NCBI RefSeq assembly: GCF_042668085.1
Contig: NZ_JBHVBO010000002.1
Span: 1 to 64,000, forward strand
DNA length: 64,000 bases
Reading direction: 5' to 3'
Source of the DNA: Isoptericola sp042668085
GTDB lineage: Bacteria > Actinomycetota > Actinomycetes > Actinomycetales > Cellulomonadaceae
The number at the start of each line of letters is the position of its first letter. Positions within the stretch are counted from its first letter, which is position 1. Made by a program: the position numbers and the translations under genes. The notes beneath the pieces are model-generated. The model worked only from the letters and a program-made list of their open reading frames with translations, searched no databases and was not told where the DNA came from. Below, piece by piece: positions 33,569 to 43,126 of this stretch.

Positions 33569-35004
33569 CCGCCGTCCTCTCCCTCCTCCTCGGCATCCTG
33601 GTGATCCTCGTGATCACGGCGGCGACGGCCTACTTCGTCGCCCAGGAGTTCGCCTACATGACCGTGGACCGCTCCCGGCTCGCCGCCCGCGCGGAGGCCG
33701 GTGACGCGACCGCGAAGCGGGCCCTCGCCGTCACCCGACGCACGTCCTTCGTCCTCTCGGGCGCCCAGCTCGGCATCACCGTGACCGGCCTGCTGGTCGG
33801 CTACGTGGCCGAGCCCCTGGTGGGCGACGCGCTGGGCACCCTGCTCGGCGGCGTCGGCGTCCCGACCGGGGTCGGCGTGGCCGTCGGCACGGTCGCGGCC
33901 CTCGTCGTCTCGACGCTGGTGCAGATGCTCTTCGGCGAGCTGTTCCCGAAGAACCTCGCCATCGCCCGGCCGGAGCCCACCGCCCTGCGCCTGGCCGGCT
34001 CGACGACGGCGTACCTCACGGTGCTGGGCTGGCTCATCGCCGTCTTCGACAAGGCGTCGAACGCGCTGCTGCGGCTGCTGCGCATCGAGCCGGTGCACGA
34101 CGTCGAGCACTCCGCCACCGCCCGCGACCTCGAGCACATCGTCGCGGACTCCCGCGAGAGCGGCGACCTGCCCGGCGACCTGTCGGTGCTGCTGGACCGC
34201 ATCCTCGACTTCCCGCACCAGGACGTGGAGCACGCGATGATCCCGCGCTCGCGCGTCGGCACCGTCGACCCCGCCCTCACGGTGGGCGAGCTGCGCACGC
34301 TCATGGCCGGCGGCCACTCCCGCTACCCGGTGGTGGACGCCGAGGACCGCGCGCTCGGCGTCGTCCAGCTCACCGACCTGCTGCGCACCGGTCTCGACGA
34401 CTCCGCTCCCGTCACCGACCTCATGCGCCCGGTCACCGTGCTGCCCACCCTCATGGCGCTGCCGGACGCCCTCACCGAGCTGACGCGCACGCGCAACCAG
34501 CTCGCCGTCGTCGTCGACGAGTACGGCGGCTTCGCCGGCGTGCTCACCCTCGAGGACCTCGCCGAGGAGCTGGTCGGCGAGATCACGGACGAGCACGACC
34601 CGGCCCTGCCGGTCACCGTGGCGTACGAGGACGACGGCGCCTGGGTGATGGGCGGCGACGTGCACCTGGACGAGGCGGAGCGCGCCATCGGGCACGACCT
34701 GCCGCGCGGCGACCACGAGACGGTCGCCGGGCTGCTCATCGCGCAGACCGGCGCGCTGCCGCGTGCGGGGGACACCGTGACGGTCGACCTCCCCCTCGAC
34801 CCGGCGGACCTCGTGCACGACGAGCCCCACCGGCGCTGGCTCGACGTCGACGTGATCTCCGTCGAGCGGCACGTGCCCCACCTGGTGCGCGTGCGGCTGT
34901 TCGAGGGCGCCACGCAGGACGCCGCGCAGGGAACCACGCAGGACACCACGCAGGGCACGGAGGACACCGGCGGGACCGCCACGACGACGGAGGACGACCG
35001 ATGA
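33565..35004 (+). CDS. CNNM/CBS-domain membrane protein (HlyC/CorC type)
   Basis: 479-aa protein: N-terminal CNNM (DUF21) transmembrane domain (helices at about residues 1-30, 55-80, 90-125), with FVAQEFAYMTVDRSRL and GELFPKNLAIARPEP signatures, then a CBS pair (about 210-330, MIPRSRVGTVD...VVVDEYGGFAGVLTLEDLAEELVG) and a C-terminal CorC_HlyC domain. The family handles Mg2+/Co2+ efflux. The C-terminus ends in a 12-nt-repeat-coded (A/T)TQ(D/G) stretch. It overlaps the second CNNM gene (ATGA). Confidence 0.92.
   Translation: MTAVLSLLLGILVILVITAATAYFVAQEFAYMTVDRSRLAARAEAGDATAKRALAVTRRTSFVLSGAQLGITVTGLLVGYVAEPLVGDALGTLLGGVGVPTGVGVAVGTVAALVVSTLVQMLFGELFPKNLAIARPEPTALRLAGSTTAYLTVLGWLIAVFDKASNALLRLLRIEPVHDVEHSATARDLEHIVADSRESGDLPGDLSVLLDRILDFPHQDVEHAMIPRSRVGTVDPALTVGELRTLMAGGHSRYPVVDAEDRALGVVQLTDLLRTGLDDSAPVTDLMRPVTVLPTLMALPDALTELTRTRNQLAVVVDEYGGFAGVLTLEDLAEELVGEITDEHDPALPVTVAYEDDGAWVMGGDVHLDEAERAIGHDLPRGDHETVAGLLIAQTGALPRAGDTVTVDLPLDPADLVHDEPHRRWLDVDVISVERHVPHLVRVRLFEGATQDAAQGTTQDTTQGTEDTGGTATTTEDDR
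34909..34956. repeat. Four 12-bp tandem units at a CNNM gene 3' end
   Basis: Units near ACCACGCAGGAC run four times in frame, encoding A-T-Q-D, A-A-Q-G, T-T-Q-D and T-T-Q-G. They form the flexible cytoplasmic tail of the CNNM protein and are outside any domain. Confidence 0.75.
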
Positions 35005-36041
35005 GCAACCCCTGGGTCGTCGTCGCCGCGACCGTCGTCATCATCGCGCTCAGCGCGTTCTTCGTGGCCGTGGAGTTCGCCCTGCTGGGTGCGCGCCGCC
35101 ACCGGCTGGAGGACGCCGCCCCCCGGAGCCGGTCCGCGCGGGCCGCGCTGCGCAGCTCGTCCGAGCTCACGCTGCTGCTCGCCGGGTCGCAGCTGGGGAT
35201 CACCGCCTGCACCCTCGCCCTCGGCGCCGTGACCAAACCGGCCGTGCACCACTGGCTCACGCCGCTGTTCGCGGCGTGGGGCGCGCCGTACTGGGTGGCC
35301 GACGTCGCGGGCTTCGTGCTCGCGCTGATCCTCGTGACGTTCCTGCACCTCGTGGTGGGCGAGATGGCGCCCAAGTCGTGGGCCATCGCCCACCCCGAGG
35401 CGTCCGCCACGCTCCTCGCCCTGCCGATGCGGGCGTTCATGGGGCTCACGCGCCCCGTGCTGCGCTGGCTCAACGCGCTGGCCAACCGGTGCCTGCAGGC
35501 CGTCGGCGTGGAGCCGGTCGACCACATCGAGGCGGGTCACGACCCGGCCACGCTGCGTCACCTCGTGGAGCACTCCGTGAACGTCGGCGCCCTCGACGCC
35601 ACGTACTCCACGCAGATCGCCGGGGCGCTCGAGCTCGAGACGCTCACCGTCGACGCACTGGTGCCGCCGGGGGCGCGCCCCACCGCCGTCGCCGCGGACG
35701 CGACCGCCGCGGACGTGCGCGCCGCGTCCGTGGCGTCCGGCCACCTCCGCATCCTGGTGCGCGACGGTGGTGCCGGGGCCGAGACTGCTGAGGGCGAGGT
35801 GACCGGCGTCGTGCACGTGCGCGACACGCTGCTGCTCGACGACGCCGCCCCGGTGGCGCCGGTGGCGCGCGCGCCGTTCGTGCTCGACGCGTCGACCACC
35901 GTGCACGCGGCGATCTCCCTGCTGCGGGAGGCAGGCGAGCAGCTCGCGCTGGTGCGCCGCGACGGGCGCACGCTGGGCGTCGTCACGCTGGCGGACGTGC
36001 TGCACCGCCTGCTCCCCGAGCCCGTCGCCGCAGTCGACTGA
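35001..36041 (+). CDS. Second CNNM/CBS-domain membrane protein
   Basis: 346-aa paralogue of the upstream protein with the same order: DUF21 helices (FFVAVEFALLGARRHRLE, VVGEMAPKSWAIAHPE) and a degenerate CBS pair, but no CorC_HlyC domain. Tandem long/short CNNM pairs are common in actinobacteria and may form a heteromeric metal exporter. The start overlaps the previous stop (ATGA). Confidence 0.9.
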   Translation: MSNPWVVVAATVVIIALSAFFVAVEFALLGARRHRLEDAAPRSRSARAALRSSSELTLLLAGSQLGITACTLALGAVTKPAVHHWLTPLFAAWGAPYWVADVAGFVLALILVTFLHLVVGEMAPKSWAIAHPEASATLLALPMRAFMGLTRPVLRWLNALANRCLQAVGVEPVDHIEAGHDPATLRHLVEHSVNVGALDATYSTQIAGALELETLTVDALVPPGARPTAVAADATAADVRAASVASGHLRILVRDGGAGAETAEGEVTGVVHVRDTLLLDDAAPVAPVARAPFVLDASTTVHAAISLLREAGEQLALVRRDGRTLGVVTLADVLHRLLPEPVAAVD

Positions 36042-36062
36042 CCGTCGTCGTACGGTGAGGGC

Positions 36063-37256
36063 ATGCCGCCCTCACCGTTCGACGCGCCGTCACCGTTCTC
36101 GACCCCTCGCCAGATCCTCACCGACGAGCTGCTGGAGACGATCCGTGGCCGTGCGGCGACGTACGACCGCGAGAACGCGTTCTTCGCCGACGACCTCGCC
36201 GACCTCAAGGCGTCCGGGTACCTGCAGGCGATGGTCCCGCAGCACCTGGGCGGCGCCGGCCTGACCCTGCGCGAGACGGCGCGCGAGCAAGCCCGGCTCG
36301 CCGGCGCCGCGCCTGCCACGGCCCTCGCGGTGAACATGCACCACGTGTGGGTGGGCGTCGCCCGGTTCCTGCACGAGCGGGGCGACTCCTCCCTCGACTG
36401 GCTGCTCGAGGAGACGGCGCGCGGCGAGGTCTTCGGCTTCGGCTACTCCGAGGCCGGCAACGACCTGGTGCTGCTCGGCTCGCGCACCGAGGCCCGCCCC
36501 GACGGCGAGGGCGGCTACTCCTTCCACGGCACCAAGATCTTCACGTCCAACTCCCCCGGCTGGACGCGCCTCGGCGTCATGGGGCTGGACGACGCGACCG
36601 ACCCCGACGACCCGCGCATCGTGCACGCGTTCGTCACCCGCGACGGCGGGGGCTTCGAGATCAAGGACGACTGGGACACGCTCGGCATGCGGGCGTCGCA
36701 GTCGTGCACCACCGTGCTCAACGGCGCGCACGCGCCCGCCGACCGCGTGCTGCGGCGCATCGCGCCCGGCCCCAGCCTCGACCCCTACGTGCTGGGCATC
36801 TTCACGTCGTTCGAGATCCTGCTCGCGAGCGTGTACCTCGGCATCGCCGACCGCGCGCTGGCGCTCGCCGTCGAGACGGTGGGCAAGCGGCGCTCGATGA
36901 AGACGGGCAAGGCGTACTCGCAGGACCCGGACATCCGCTGGCGCATCGGCACGGCCGCCCTCGCGCTCGACGGGCTGTGGCCGCAGCTCGACCTGGTGGC
37001 AGGGGAGGTCGACGCGCAGGTGGACAAGGGCGCCGGGTTCTTCCGCTCGACGGCGGGGCTCAAGGTGCGCGTCACGGAGACCGCGCGAGAGGTGGTCGAC
37101 GAGGCGATCCGCTGCTCCGGCGGGTCGACGTACTTCAACCGCTCCGAGCTCGGGCGGCTGTACCGGGACGTGCTCGCGGGCATCTTCCACCCGTCCGACG
37201 ACGAGTCCGCGCACGCCACCGTCGCGCAGGCGATCCTGGGCCCGCTCGAGGACTGA
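36063..37256 (+). CDS. Acyl-CoA dehydrogenase family flavoprotein
   Basis: 397-aa protein with ACAD N-terminal helices (ILTDELLETIRGRAATYDRE), the FAD-binding middle (GFGYSEAGNDL, GTKIFTSNSPGWTRLGV) and C-terminal helices ending RCSGGSTYFNRSELGRLYRDVLAG. The ending HPSDDESAH resembles the DszC/HpaH/isobutylamine-hydroxylase branch as much as true beta-oxidation enzymes, so it may be a flavin monooxygenase. Position 21 nt after the CNNM pair may be co-transcription by chance. Confidence 0.85.
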   Translation: MPPSPFDAPSPFSTPRQILTDELLETIRGRAATYDRENAFFADDLADLKASGYLQAMVPQHLGGAGLTLRETAREQARLAGAAPATALAVNMHHVWVGVARFLHERGDSSLDWLLEETARGEVFGFGYSEAGNDLVLLGSRTEARPDGEGGYSFHGTKIFTSNSPGWTRLGVMGLDDATDPDDPRIVHAFVTRDGGGFEIKDDWDTLGMRASQSCTTVLNGAHAPADRVLRRIAPGPSLDPYVLGIFTSFEILLASVYLGIADRALALAVETVGKRRSMKTGKAYSQDPDIRWRIGTAALALDGLWPQLDLVAGEVDAQVDKGAGFFRSTAGLKVRVTETAREVVDEAIRCSGGSTYFNRSELGRLYRDVLAGIFHPSDDESAHATVAQAILGPLED

Positions 37257-37263
37257 CGCCCTG

Positions 37264-37920
37264 TCAGCCGCCCGTCAGCACCCGGGCCTTGGCGCTCGCG
37301 TACTCGGCGTCGGTGAGGGACCCGGCGGCGTGCAGCGCGTCCAACCGCTCCAGGCGGTCGACGACGTCACCGCCCCCCGGTGGCGGCGGGGCCGTCGGCG
37401 AGGCCGGGGCCGACGGCGCGGGCGTCGGAGCGAGGCTCGGGGTCTCGGGCCGCGGCGACACCGGTCCGCGCGCCAGCCCCACCACCGCGCCGACGAGCCC
37501 GACGCCGACGGCGACCCAGCCGAGGATCACCCGCAGGTGGACCTCGTCAGGCGTGGCGAGGTGCTGCGCGACGGCGTCGTGCCACCCCCACAGCAGGGCG
37601 CCCGCCGCGGCCGCGAGGGCCAGCCCGAAGGACGCCCGCCGGGTGGCGCGCCGGCTCATCAGCGCGGCGAGCAGGAGGAGGCCGCCGCCCAGCACCGGTG
37701 TCACCGAGGCGAAGTCGTCGGAGGCGCAGCTCGCGGCGGCGCACTCCCACCGCACGAGGTTCCACTCGCGCGCGCCGAGGTGCAGCAGCAGGACCGCGCC
37801 GACCGCCGGCACCAGCGAGATCAGCGCCGCCACGCCGTCGTTCGTCCAGCGGATGCGGCGCGCGGACGCGTACAGGTCGTCCTCCAGCGCGTGCGGCGAC
37901 GGATCGGTGTGCTCGGGCAT
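37264..37920 (-). CDS. Membrane protein with C-terminal SHOCT domain
   Basis: 218-aa protein with about four hydrophobic helices (residues 30-165) and a Pro-rich linker, then a SHOCT motif (DRLERLDALHAAGSLTDAEY, then ASAKARVL) at the end. SHOCT domains are short helical modules often following membrane segments, with no assigned activity. It contains two Cys in a WECAAASCASDD loop. Convergent with the acyl-CoA dehydrogenase gene. Confidence 0.8.
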   Translation of the reverse strand: MPEHTDPSPHALEDDLYASARRIRWTNDGVAALISLVPAVGAVLLLHLGAREWNLVRWECAAASCASDDFASVTPVLGGGLLLLAALMSRRATRRASFGLALAAAAGALLWGWHDAVAQHLATPDEVHLRVILGWVAVGVGLVGAVVGLARGPVSPRPETPSLAPTPAPSAPASPTAPPPPGGGDVVDRLERLDALHAAGSLTDAEYASAKARVLTGG

Positions 37921-37994
37921 GCGCCCATTGTCCCGGACCCGGGCGTCGAGCCGTGTTCAGGCGGAGGCTAAGTCGCAGGGTTCAGGTGGAGGGC

Positions 37995-38963
37995 TCAGGC
38001 GGAGGCGCCGTCCAGGCGGGCGAGCTCGTCGGGGGTGAGCTCGAGCGTCATCGAGCGCAGCAGCGCCCCGAGCTGGCCCGTGTGCCGGGCGCTGGCGACG
38101 GGCGCGACGACGGTCGGTTGCGCGCGCAGCCAGGCCAGCGCGACGGACGCCACGGGGACGTCGTGCGCGGCGGCGACGTCGTCGAGCGCGGCGAGCACGC
38201 GCCGCCCGCGGTCGTCGAGATAGCGGGCCGCGCCCTGCGCCCGCGGGCTGTCGGGCGTCTCGCCGTCGCGGTAGGTGCCGGTGAGGAAACCGGCCGCGAG
38301 CGCGTAGTACGGCAGCACCCCGAGCCCGTGCCGCTCGGCGGACTGCCGCAGGCCGTCCTCGAACCCGCGCTCCACGAGGTTGTAGTGCGGCTGCAGGACC
38401 ACGGGGCGGTGCAGCCCGCCGTCCTCGACGGCGGCGAACCACGCGTCGATCCGCTCCGGCGTGTAGTTGGAGACGCCGATCTCGCGCACGAGGCCGTCGT
38501 CCACGAGGGCGGAGAACGCGGCGGCGGTCTCCTCGATCGGGGTGTCGGGGTCGTCGAAGTGCCCGTAGTACAGGTCGATGCGGTCGGTGCCGAGACGCTT
38601 CAGGGACGCCTCCACCGCCGCGCGCACGGTCTCCGCCGCCAGCCCGCGGAACTCCGGGTGCGTGGAGACCTTGGTCGCGACCAGCACGTCGTCGCGGCGC
38701 CCGGTGCGGGCCAGCCAGCGTCCGATCGTCGCCTCGCTCTCCCCGCCGGAGTTGCCGGGCACCCAGGCGGAGTAGCCGTCGGCGGTGTCGAGCATCCGGC
38801 CGCCTGCGTCGACGAACGCGTCGAGGACGGCGAAGGACGCCGCGTCGTCGGCCGTCCAGCCGAACACGTTGCCGCCCAGCACCAGCGGCGCGCCGGCGAG
38901 GTCGAGGGAGCCGAGCGCGGGGCCGGCCGGGGCAGAGTTCGTCGCCTGGGTCACAGCACCCAC
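37995..38963 (-). CDS. Aldo/keto reductase
   Basis: NADPH-dependent oxidoreductase of 322 aa with a TIM barrel. The catalytic set is visible: Asp and Tyr in MLDTADGYSAW, Lys in LVATKVSTHPEF and His in YYGHFDDPDTP. The NADPH motif region is PVASARHTGQLGALL. GTG start with an alternative GTG three codons in. Divergent from the sugar-type MFS gene by 48 nt. The substrate is some aldehyde, ketone or sugar. Confidence 0.92.
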   Translation of the reverse strand: MGAVTQATNSAPAGPALGSLDLAGAPLVLGGNVFGWTADDAASFAVLDAFVDAGGRMLDTADGYSAWVPGNSGGESEATIGRWLARTGRRDDVLVATKVSTHPEFRGLAAETVRAAVEASLKRLGTDRIDLYYGHFDDPDTPIEETAAAFSALVDDGLVREIGVSNYTPERIDAWFAAVEDGGLHRPVVLQPHYNLVERGFEDGLRQSAERHGLGVLPYYALAAGFLTGTYRDGETPDSPRAQGAARYLDDRGRRVLAALDDVAAAHDVPVASVALAWLRAQPTVVAPVASARHTGQLGALLRSMTLELTPDELARLDGASA

Positions 38964-39011
38964 AAGCCCGGCGGAGCCCGCGGCATTCCCGGACCGCTAC
39001 GATCCCGCGTC

Positions 39012-40400
39012 ATGACGCTGCGCAGGGGCACGGTCGCCCGGTACGCGGTCGGGTCCGTCGGCACCGGCGGGTTCGCGACGCTCCCCGGCCTGGTGCTGGT
39101 CTTCTACCTCACCGACACCCTCGGCGTCGCGGCCGCGCTGGCGGGCCTGCTGGTCACCGGCGCGAAGGTGTGGGACGTCGTCGTCGACCCGCTGATCGGC
39201 GCGGCCAGCGACCGCGAGCGCGCCCGCACCGGCCGCCGTCGTCGCCTCATGGTGGTGGGCGGGCTGGCCTTGCCGGTGTTCTTCACCCTGACGTTCGCGG
39301 TGCCGGCCGGGCTGGCACCCGCGGGCGCCGCGACGTGGGTGCTGCTCGCGTTCCTCGCGGCCGCGACCGCGTTCAGCCTGTTCCAGGTGCCGTACATCGC
39401 CCTGCCCGCCGAGCTCGCGGACACGTACGACGCCCGTACCCGCCTGCTCACGGCACGCGTCGTGGTGCTCACCGCCGCGATCCTGCTGTTCGGCGGCGGC
39501 GGGCCCGCGCTGCGGGGCCTCGGGGGCGACGACGAGCGGCTCGGCTACCTGCTCATGGCGGTGGCCGCGTCCCTGGTGCTCGGGGCGGCGCTGCTCGTCG
39601 CGTCGACGGTCGAGCGCTCCGCGGGCCCGCCCGCCCCGCCCCGGCCGGTCCCGGCGCGGGGCCGGCTCGCCGCCCACTACCGCGAGGGCCTCGGGCTGCT
39701 GCGCTCGAGCCGTCCGTTCCGCACGCTGCTCGGCGCCTTCGTGCTGCAGGCGCTCGCCACCGGCGCCATGCTCGCGGGCGCCCAGTACGTCGCGACCTGG
39801 GTGCTGCACGACACCGCCGCCGTGACGTTCCTGTTCGTCGCCCTGGTGGGGCCGGCCCTCGTCGTGACGCCGGCCTGGGGCGTGGTGGCCCGGCGCGTCG
39901 GCAAGGAGCGCGCGTTCCGGCTGGCGTCGGTGCTCTTCGCCGTGGCGGCGCTCGCGCTGCTGCCCCTCGCCTGGGCTCCCGGCGCCTGGGTGTACGCGCC
40001 CGTGGCCCTCGCCGGCGCGGCGTACGCCGGCATGCAGTCGCTGCCGATGGCGATGCTCCCCGACGTCATCTCGCACGACGCCCGCGTGACGCGTGTCGAC
40101 CGGGCCGGCGCGTTCGGCGGTGTCTGGACCGCCGGCGAGACGAGCGGCATGGCCCTCGGCACCACCCTGCTGACCGTGGTGCTCGCCGTCACCGGCTACG
40201 TGGAGTCCACGGGCGGGCAGACCGTCGACCAGCCGCCCGCCGCCGTGCTCGGCATCGTCGCGTCGTTCAGCGTCCTGCCCGCGCTGCTCGTGGCCGCGAG
40301 CCTGCTGCCGCTCGGGCGCTACCCGCTGCGCCGTGACGACGTCGACGCCACCCGCCACTCCCTCGCCCACGGCACCACCGACCACCAGGAGACCCCGTGA
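39012..40400 (+). CDS. MFS transporter, GPH (sodium:galactoside) type
   Basis: 462-aa, 12-helix transporter of the glycoside-pentoside-hexuronide branch (MFS_2): DTLGVAAALAGLLVTGAKVWDVVVDPLIGAASDR is the family's Asp-rich motif, with FQVPYIALPAE and AGMQSLPMAMLPDVI later. The ATG start is at the beginning of the coding signal. It overlaps the PLP decarboxylase gene by 4 nt, which suggests it moves that enzyme's substrate or product rather than a sugar. Confidence 0.88.
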   Translation: MTLRRGTVARYAVGSVGTGGFATLPGLVLVFYLTDTLGVAAALAGLLVTGAKVWDVVVDPLIGAASDRERARTGRRRRLMVVGGLALPVFFTLTFAVPAGLAPAGAATWVLLAFLAAATAFSLFQVPYIALPAELADTYDARTRLLTARVVVLTAAILLFGGGGPALRGLGGDDERLGYLLMAVAASLVLGAALLVASTVERSAGPPAPPRPVPARGRLAAHYREGLGLLRSSRPFRTLLGAFVLQALATGAMLAGAQYVATWVLHDTAAVTFLFVALVGPALVVTPAWGVVARRVGKERAFRLASVLFAVAALALLPLAWAPGAWVYAPVALAGAAYAGMQSLPMAMLPDVISHDARVTRVDRAGAFGGVWTAGETSGMALGTTLLTVVLAVTGYVESTGGQTVDQPPAAVLGIVASFSVLPALLVAASLLPLGRYPLRRDDVDATRHSLAHGTTDHQETP

Positions 40401-41956
40401 ACCGCCCCGCCCTGCCCGCCGACGCGCTCGACGACCGGTTCGACCTGACCCAGGACCCCGCCGCCGTGCTCGCCGCGCTGGCCACCCTGCGCCACCGCGA
40501 CGCGCCCACCCACGGCGGCCGGGTGCTCAGCTACGTCTACGACCCCGGCGTCCCCGAGCTGGACGCGCTCGCCGGCGACGCGGCCCGCGCCATGCAGGCC
40601 GTCAACGGCCTCGACCCGACGACGTTCGGCTCGGTGGCGGCCCTGGAGCGCGACGTCGTCGCCTTCGCGCGGGACCTGCTGGGCGGCGACGCGGGCACGG
40701 TCGGCACGGTGACCAGCGGCGGGACGGAGAGCTGCCTCCTCGCGGTGCAGTCCGCGCGGGACACGTGGCTCGCCGCCCGCGGGCTGCGACCGGGCGAGGC
40801 GCGGCCCCGGCTGGTCGCGCCCGTCACGGTGCACGCGGCGTTCCAGAAGGCCGCGCACCTGTACGGGCTGGAGCTCGACCTCGTGCCCGTCGCCGCCGAG
40901 GGGCCGAGGGCGGGGGCCGTGGACGCCGCGACGCTCGGCGCGCGCCTGGGCGCCGGCCCGGACGGTGCCGACGACGTCGCCCTCGTCGTCGTCTCCGCGC
41001 CGTCGTACCCGCACGCCGCCGCCGACCCGGTGGCCGACGTCGCGGCCGTCGCCTCCGCCGCCGGGGTGCCGGTGCACGTGGACGCGTGCATCGGCGGCTT
41101 CGCCCTGCCGTTCTGGCCCGGCCTGCCCGCCTGGGACCTGCGTGTGCCCGGCGTGACCAGCGTGAGCGCCGACCTGCACAAGTACGCGTTCGCCCCCAAG
41201 GGCGTGTCGGTGCTGCTGCACCGCGACCGCGACCGGCAGCGGGCGCAGTACTTCGCCACCACCCGCTGGCCGGGCTACCCCGTGGTGAACCCGACCCTGC
41301 TCGGCTCGCGCTCGGGCGGCCCGCTCGCCGCCGCGTGGGCGATCCTCCAGGCGCTCGGCACGGACGGCCTCGCGACGCTCGCCGGCCGCGCCCGGCGCGC
41401 CACGCTCGCGCTGCGCGACGCGGTGGGCGCGATCGACGGGCTCCGCGTCGTCGGCTCGCCCGTCGGGCCGCTGCTCGCCGTCGCCGCCGACGACGCCGCT
41501 CCGGCGGAGCGGCGCGTGGACCCGCACCTCTGGGCCGACGCCGTCGCCGCGCGAGGCTGGACGCTCCAGGCGCAGCCCGGGCTGGACCAGGCCGACGGCA
41601 CGCGTCTGCCGAACACCACCCACCTCACCGTCACGCCCGTGACCGTGGGGGTGCTGGACGAGCTGGTGCCCGTGCTCCGCGCGGCGGCGGACGACGTGCG
41701 CGGCCGCCCGCGGCCCGACGCCGGCGCGTTGCTGGGCGCGCTCCCGTCGCTCGACCCCACCACGCCCCTCGACTCGGCGACGGCCGCGGCGCTGCTCGAG
41801 GCGGTGGGGCTGGGTGCCGTCGGCCGCGTCCCCGGGGCCGCGCCCGGCGTCGGCCCCATGGCGCCGCTGCTGGCGCTCGTCGAGGCGCTGCCCGCGCCGC
41901 TCGTCGAGCGTCTGCTGGTCGAGCTGCTGGCGCGCCTCGTGGAGCCCGCGTCGTAA
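40397..41956 (+). CDS. PLP-dependent decarboxylase/lyase (group II)
   Basis: 519-aa fold-type I enzyme related to glutamate decarboxylases and sphingosine-1-phosphate lyases. Motifs: VTSGGTESCLLAVQSARD, HVDACIGGF (PLP-ring Asp) and the Schiff-base Lys in DLHKYAFAPKG near residue 262. The pattern is nearer to the S1P-lyase group. An Ala/Leu-rich C-terminal ~100-residue extension is unusual. Translationally coupled to the transporter upstream and 9 nt before a Cys/Met-metabolism enzyme. Substrate unknown. Confidence 0.88.
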   Translation: MNRPALPADALDDRFDLTQDPAAVLAALATLRHRDAPTHGGRVLSYVYDPGVPELDALAGDAARAMQAVNGLDPTTFGSVAALERDVVAFARDLLGGDAGTVGTVTSGGTESCLLAVQSARDTWLAARGLRPGEARPRLVAPVTVHAAFQKAAHLYGLELDLVPVAAEGPRAGAVDAATLGARLGAGPDGADDVALVVVSAPSYPHAAADPVADVAAVASAAGVPVHVDACIGGFALPFWPGLPAWDLRVPGVTSVSADLHKYAFAPKGVSVLLHRDRDRQRAQYFATTRWPGYPVVNPTLLGSRSGGPLAAAWAILQALGTDGLATLAGRARRATLALRDAVGAIDGLRVVGSPVGPLLAVAADDAAPAERRVDPHLWADAVAARGWTLQAQPGLDQADGTRLPNTTHLTVTPVTVGVLDELVPVLRAAADDVRGRPRPDAGALLGALPSLDPTTPLDSATAAALLEAVGLGAVGRVPGAAPGVGPMAPLLALVEALPAPLVERLLVELLARLVEPAS

Positions 41957-41965
41957 CCTTCGCGC

Positions 41966-43126
41966 ATGACGCACGACCCGCACGGACCGCAGGTGCCGTT
42001 GTCCCCCGCCACCCTCGCCGTCACGGCGGGCCGCCCGCCGCGCGTCCAGGGCGGCCCCGTGAACCCGCCGGTCGTGCTCAGCTCGACCTACGTCAACCAG
42101 GGCGTGACCGGACCGGGCGAGCTCCTCTACACGCGGATGGACACGGAGACGTGGCACCCGTTCGAGGAGGCGCTGGCGGCGCTGGAGGGCGCGGGCCACG
42201 GCGTCGTGTTCGGCTCGGGGATGGCGGCCGTGATCGCGGCCGTCGGCGACGTGCCCGACGGCGGCGCGGTCGTGGTGCCGAGGCACGCCTACCAGGTGTC
42301 GCTGGGCTATCTCGACGACCTCGCCGCACGGCACGGGGTGGACGTGCGCCGCGTCGACATCGCCGACACCCACCAGGTCGTGGCCGCGCTCGACGGCGCC
42401 GACGTGCTCCTCGCCGAGTCGCCGACCAACCCCATGCTCGAGGTCGCCGACCTGCCCGCGATCCTCGCGGCCGCGCGCGAGCGCGGCGTGCGCACCGTCG
42501 TCGACAACACGTTCGCGACGCCGCTCGGGCAGCGCCCGCTCGACCTGGGGGCGGACGTCGTCGTGCACTCGGTCACCAAGTACCTCGCGGGCCACTCCGA
42601 CGTCGTGCTGGGCGCCGCCGTCACCCGCGACGCCGAGGTCGCCGCCGGGCTGCGGGCGTACCGCACGCTGCACGGCGCCATCCCCGGGCCGATGGAGGTG
42701 TGGCTGGCGCTGCGCGGGCTGCGCACGCTGCACCTGCGGGTGGAGCGGGCGAACGCCTCGGCGGCGGAGCTCGCACGCCGGCTCGCGGAGCACCCCGGCG
42801 TGGCGGAGGTGCGGCACCCGTCGCTGCCCGGCGACCCCGGGCACGAGCGCGCCGCCGGCCTCATGAACGGCTTCGGCGCGATCCTCGGAGTCCGCCCGCA
42901 CGGCGGCCCCGCCGCCGCCGACGCGGTCGTCGCCGCCGTGCGCCTGTGGGTGCCCGCGACGTCGCTCGGCGGGGTCGAGTCCACGCTCGAGCGCCGCCGC
43001 CGCTTCGCGACCGAGTCCGTCACCGTGCCCGAGGACCTGCTGCGCCTGTCCGTCGGCGTCGAGGACGTCGAGGACCTCTGGGCGGACCTCGACCAGGCGC
43101 TGCGCTCCGGCGCCGTCATCAGCTGA
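41966..43126 (+). CDS. Trans-sulfuration-type PLP enzyme (Cys/Met metabolism)
   Basis: 386-aa member of the cystathionine gamma-synthase/gamma-lyase/methionine gamma-lyase family: YTRMDTETWHPFEEALAALEG, GSGMAA, VDNTFATP and the PLP Lys in SVTKYLAGHSDVVLG near residue 205, then GGVESTLE (ATSLGGVEST signature). It is the third gene of a transporter-decarboxylase-lyase set. Which reaction it performs cannot be read from the sequence. Confidence 0.9.
   Translation: MTHDPHGPQVPLSPATLAVTAGRPPRVQGGPVNPPVVLSSTYVNQGVTGPGELLYTRMDTETWHPFEEALAALEGAGHGVVFGSGMAAVIAAVGDVPDGGAVVVPRHAYQVSLGYLDDLAARHGVDVRRVDIADTHQVVAALDGADVLLAESPTNPMLEVADLPAILAAARERGVRTVVDNTFATPLGQRPLDLGADVVVHSVTKYLAGHSDVVLGAAVTRDAEVAAGLRAYRTLHGAIPGPMEVWLALRGLRTLHLRVERANASAAELARRLAEHPGVAEVRHPSLPGDPGHERAAGLMNGFGAILGVRPHGGPAAADAVVAAVRLWVPATSLGGVESTLERRRRFATESVTVPEDLLRLSVGVEDVEDLWADLDQALRSGAVIS

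Noticed and set aside
15522..41956. A glutamate-decarboxylase acid-resistance system (GadC-like permease plus PLP decarboxylase)
   Set aside because: The two genes are about 23 kb apart in different operons, the decarboxylase is nearer the sphingosine-phosphate-lyase branch, and the permease lacks an evident GadC C-plug.
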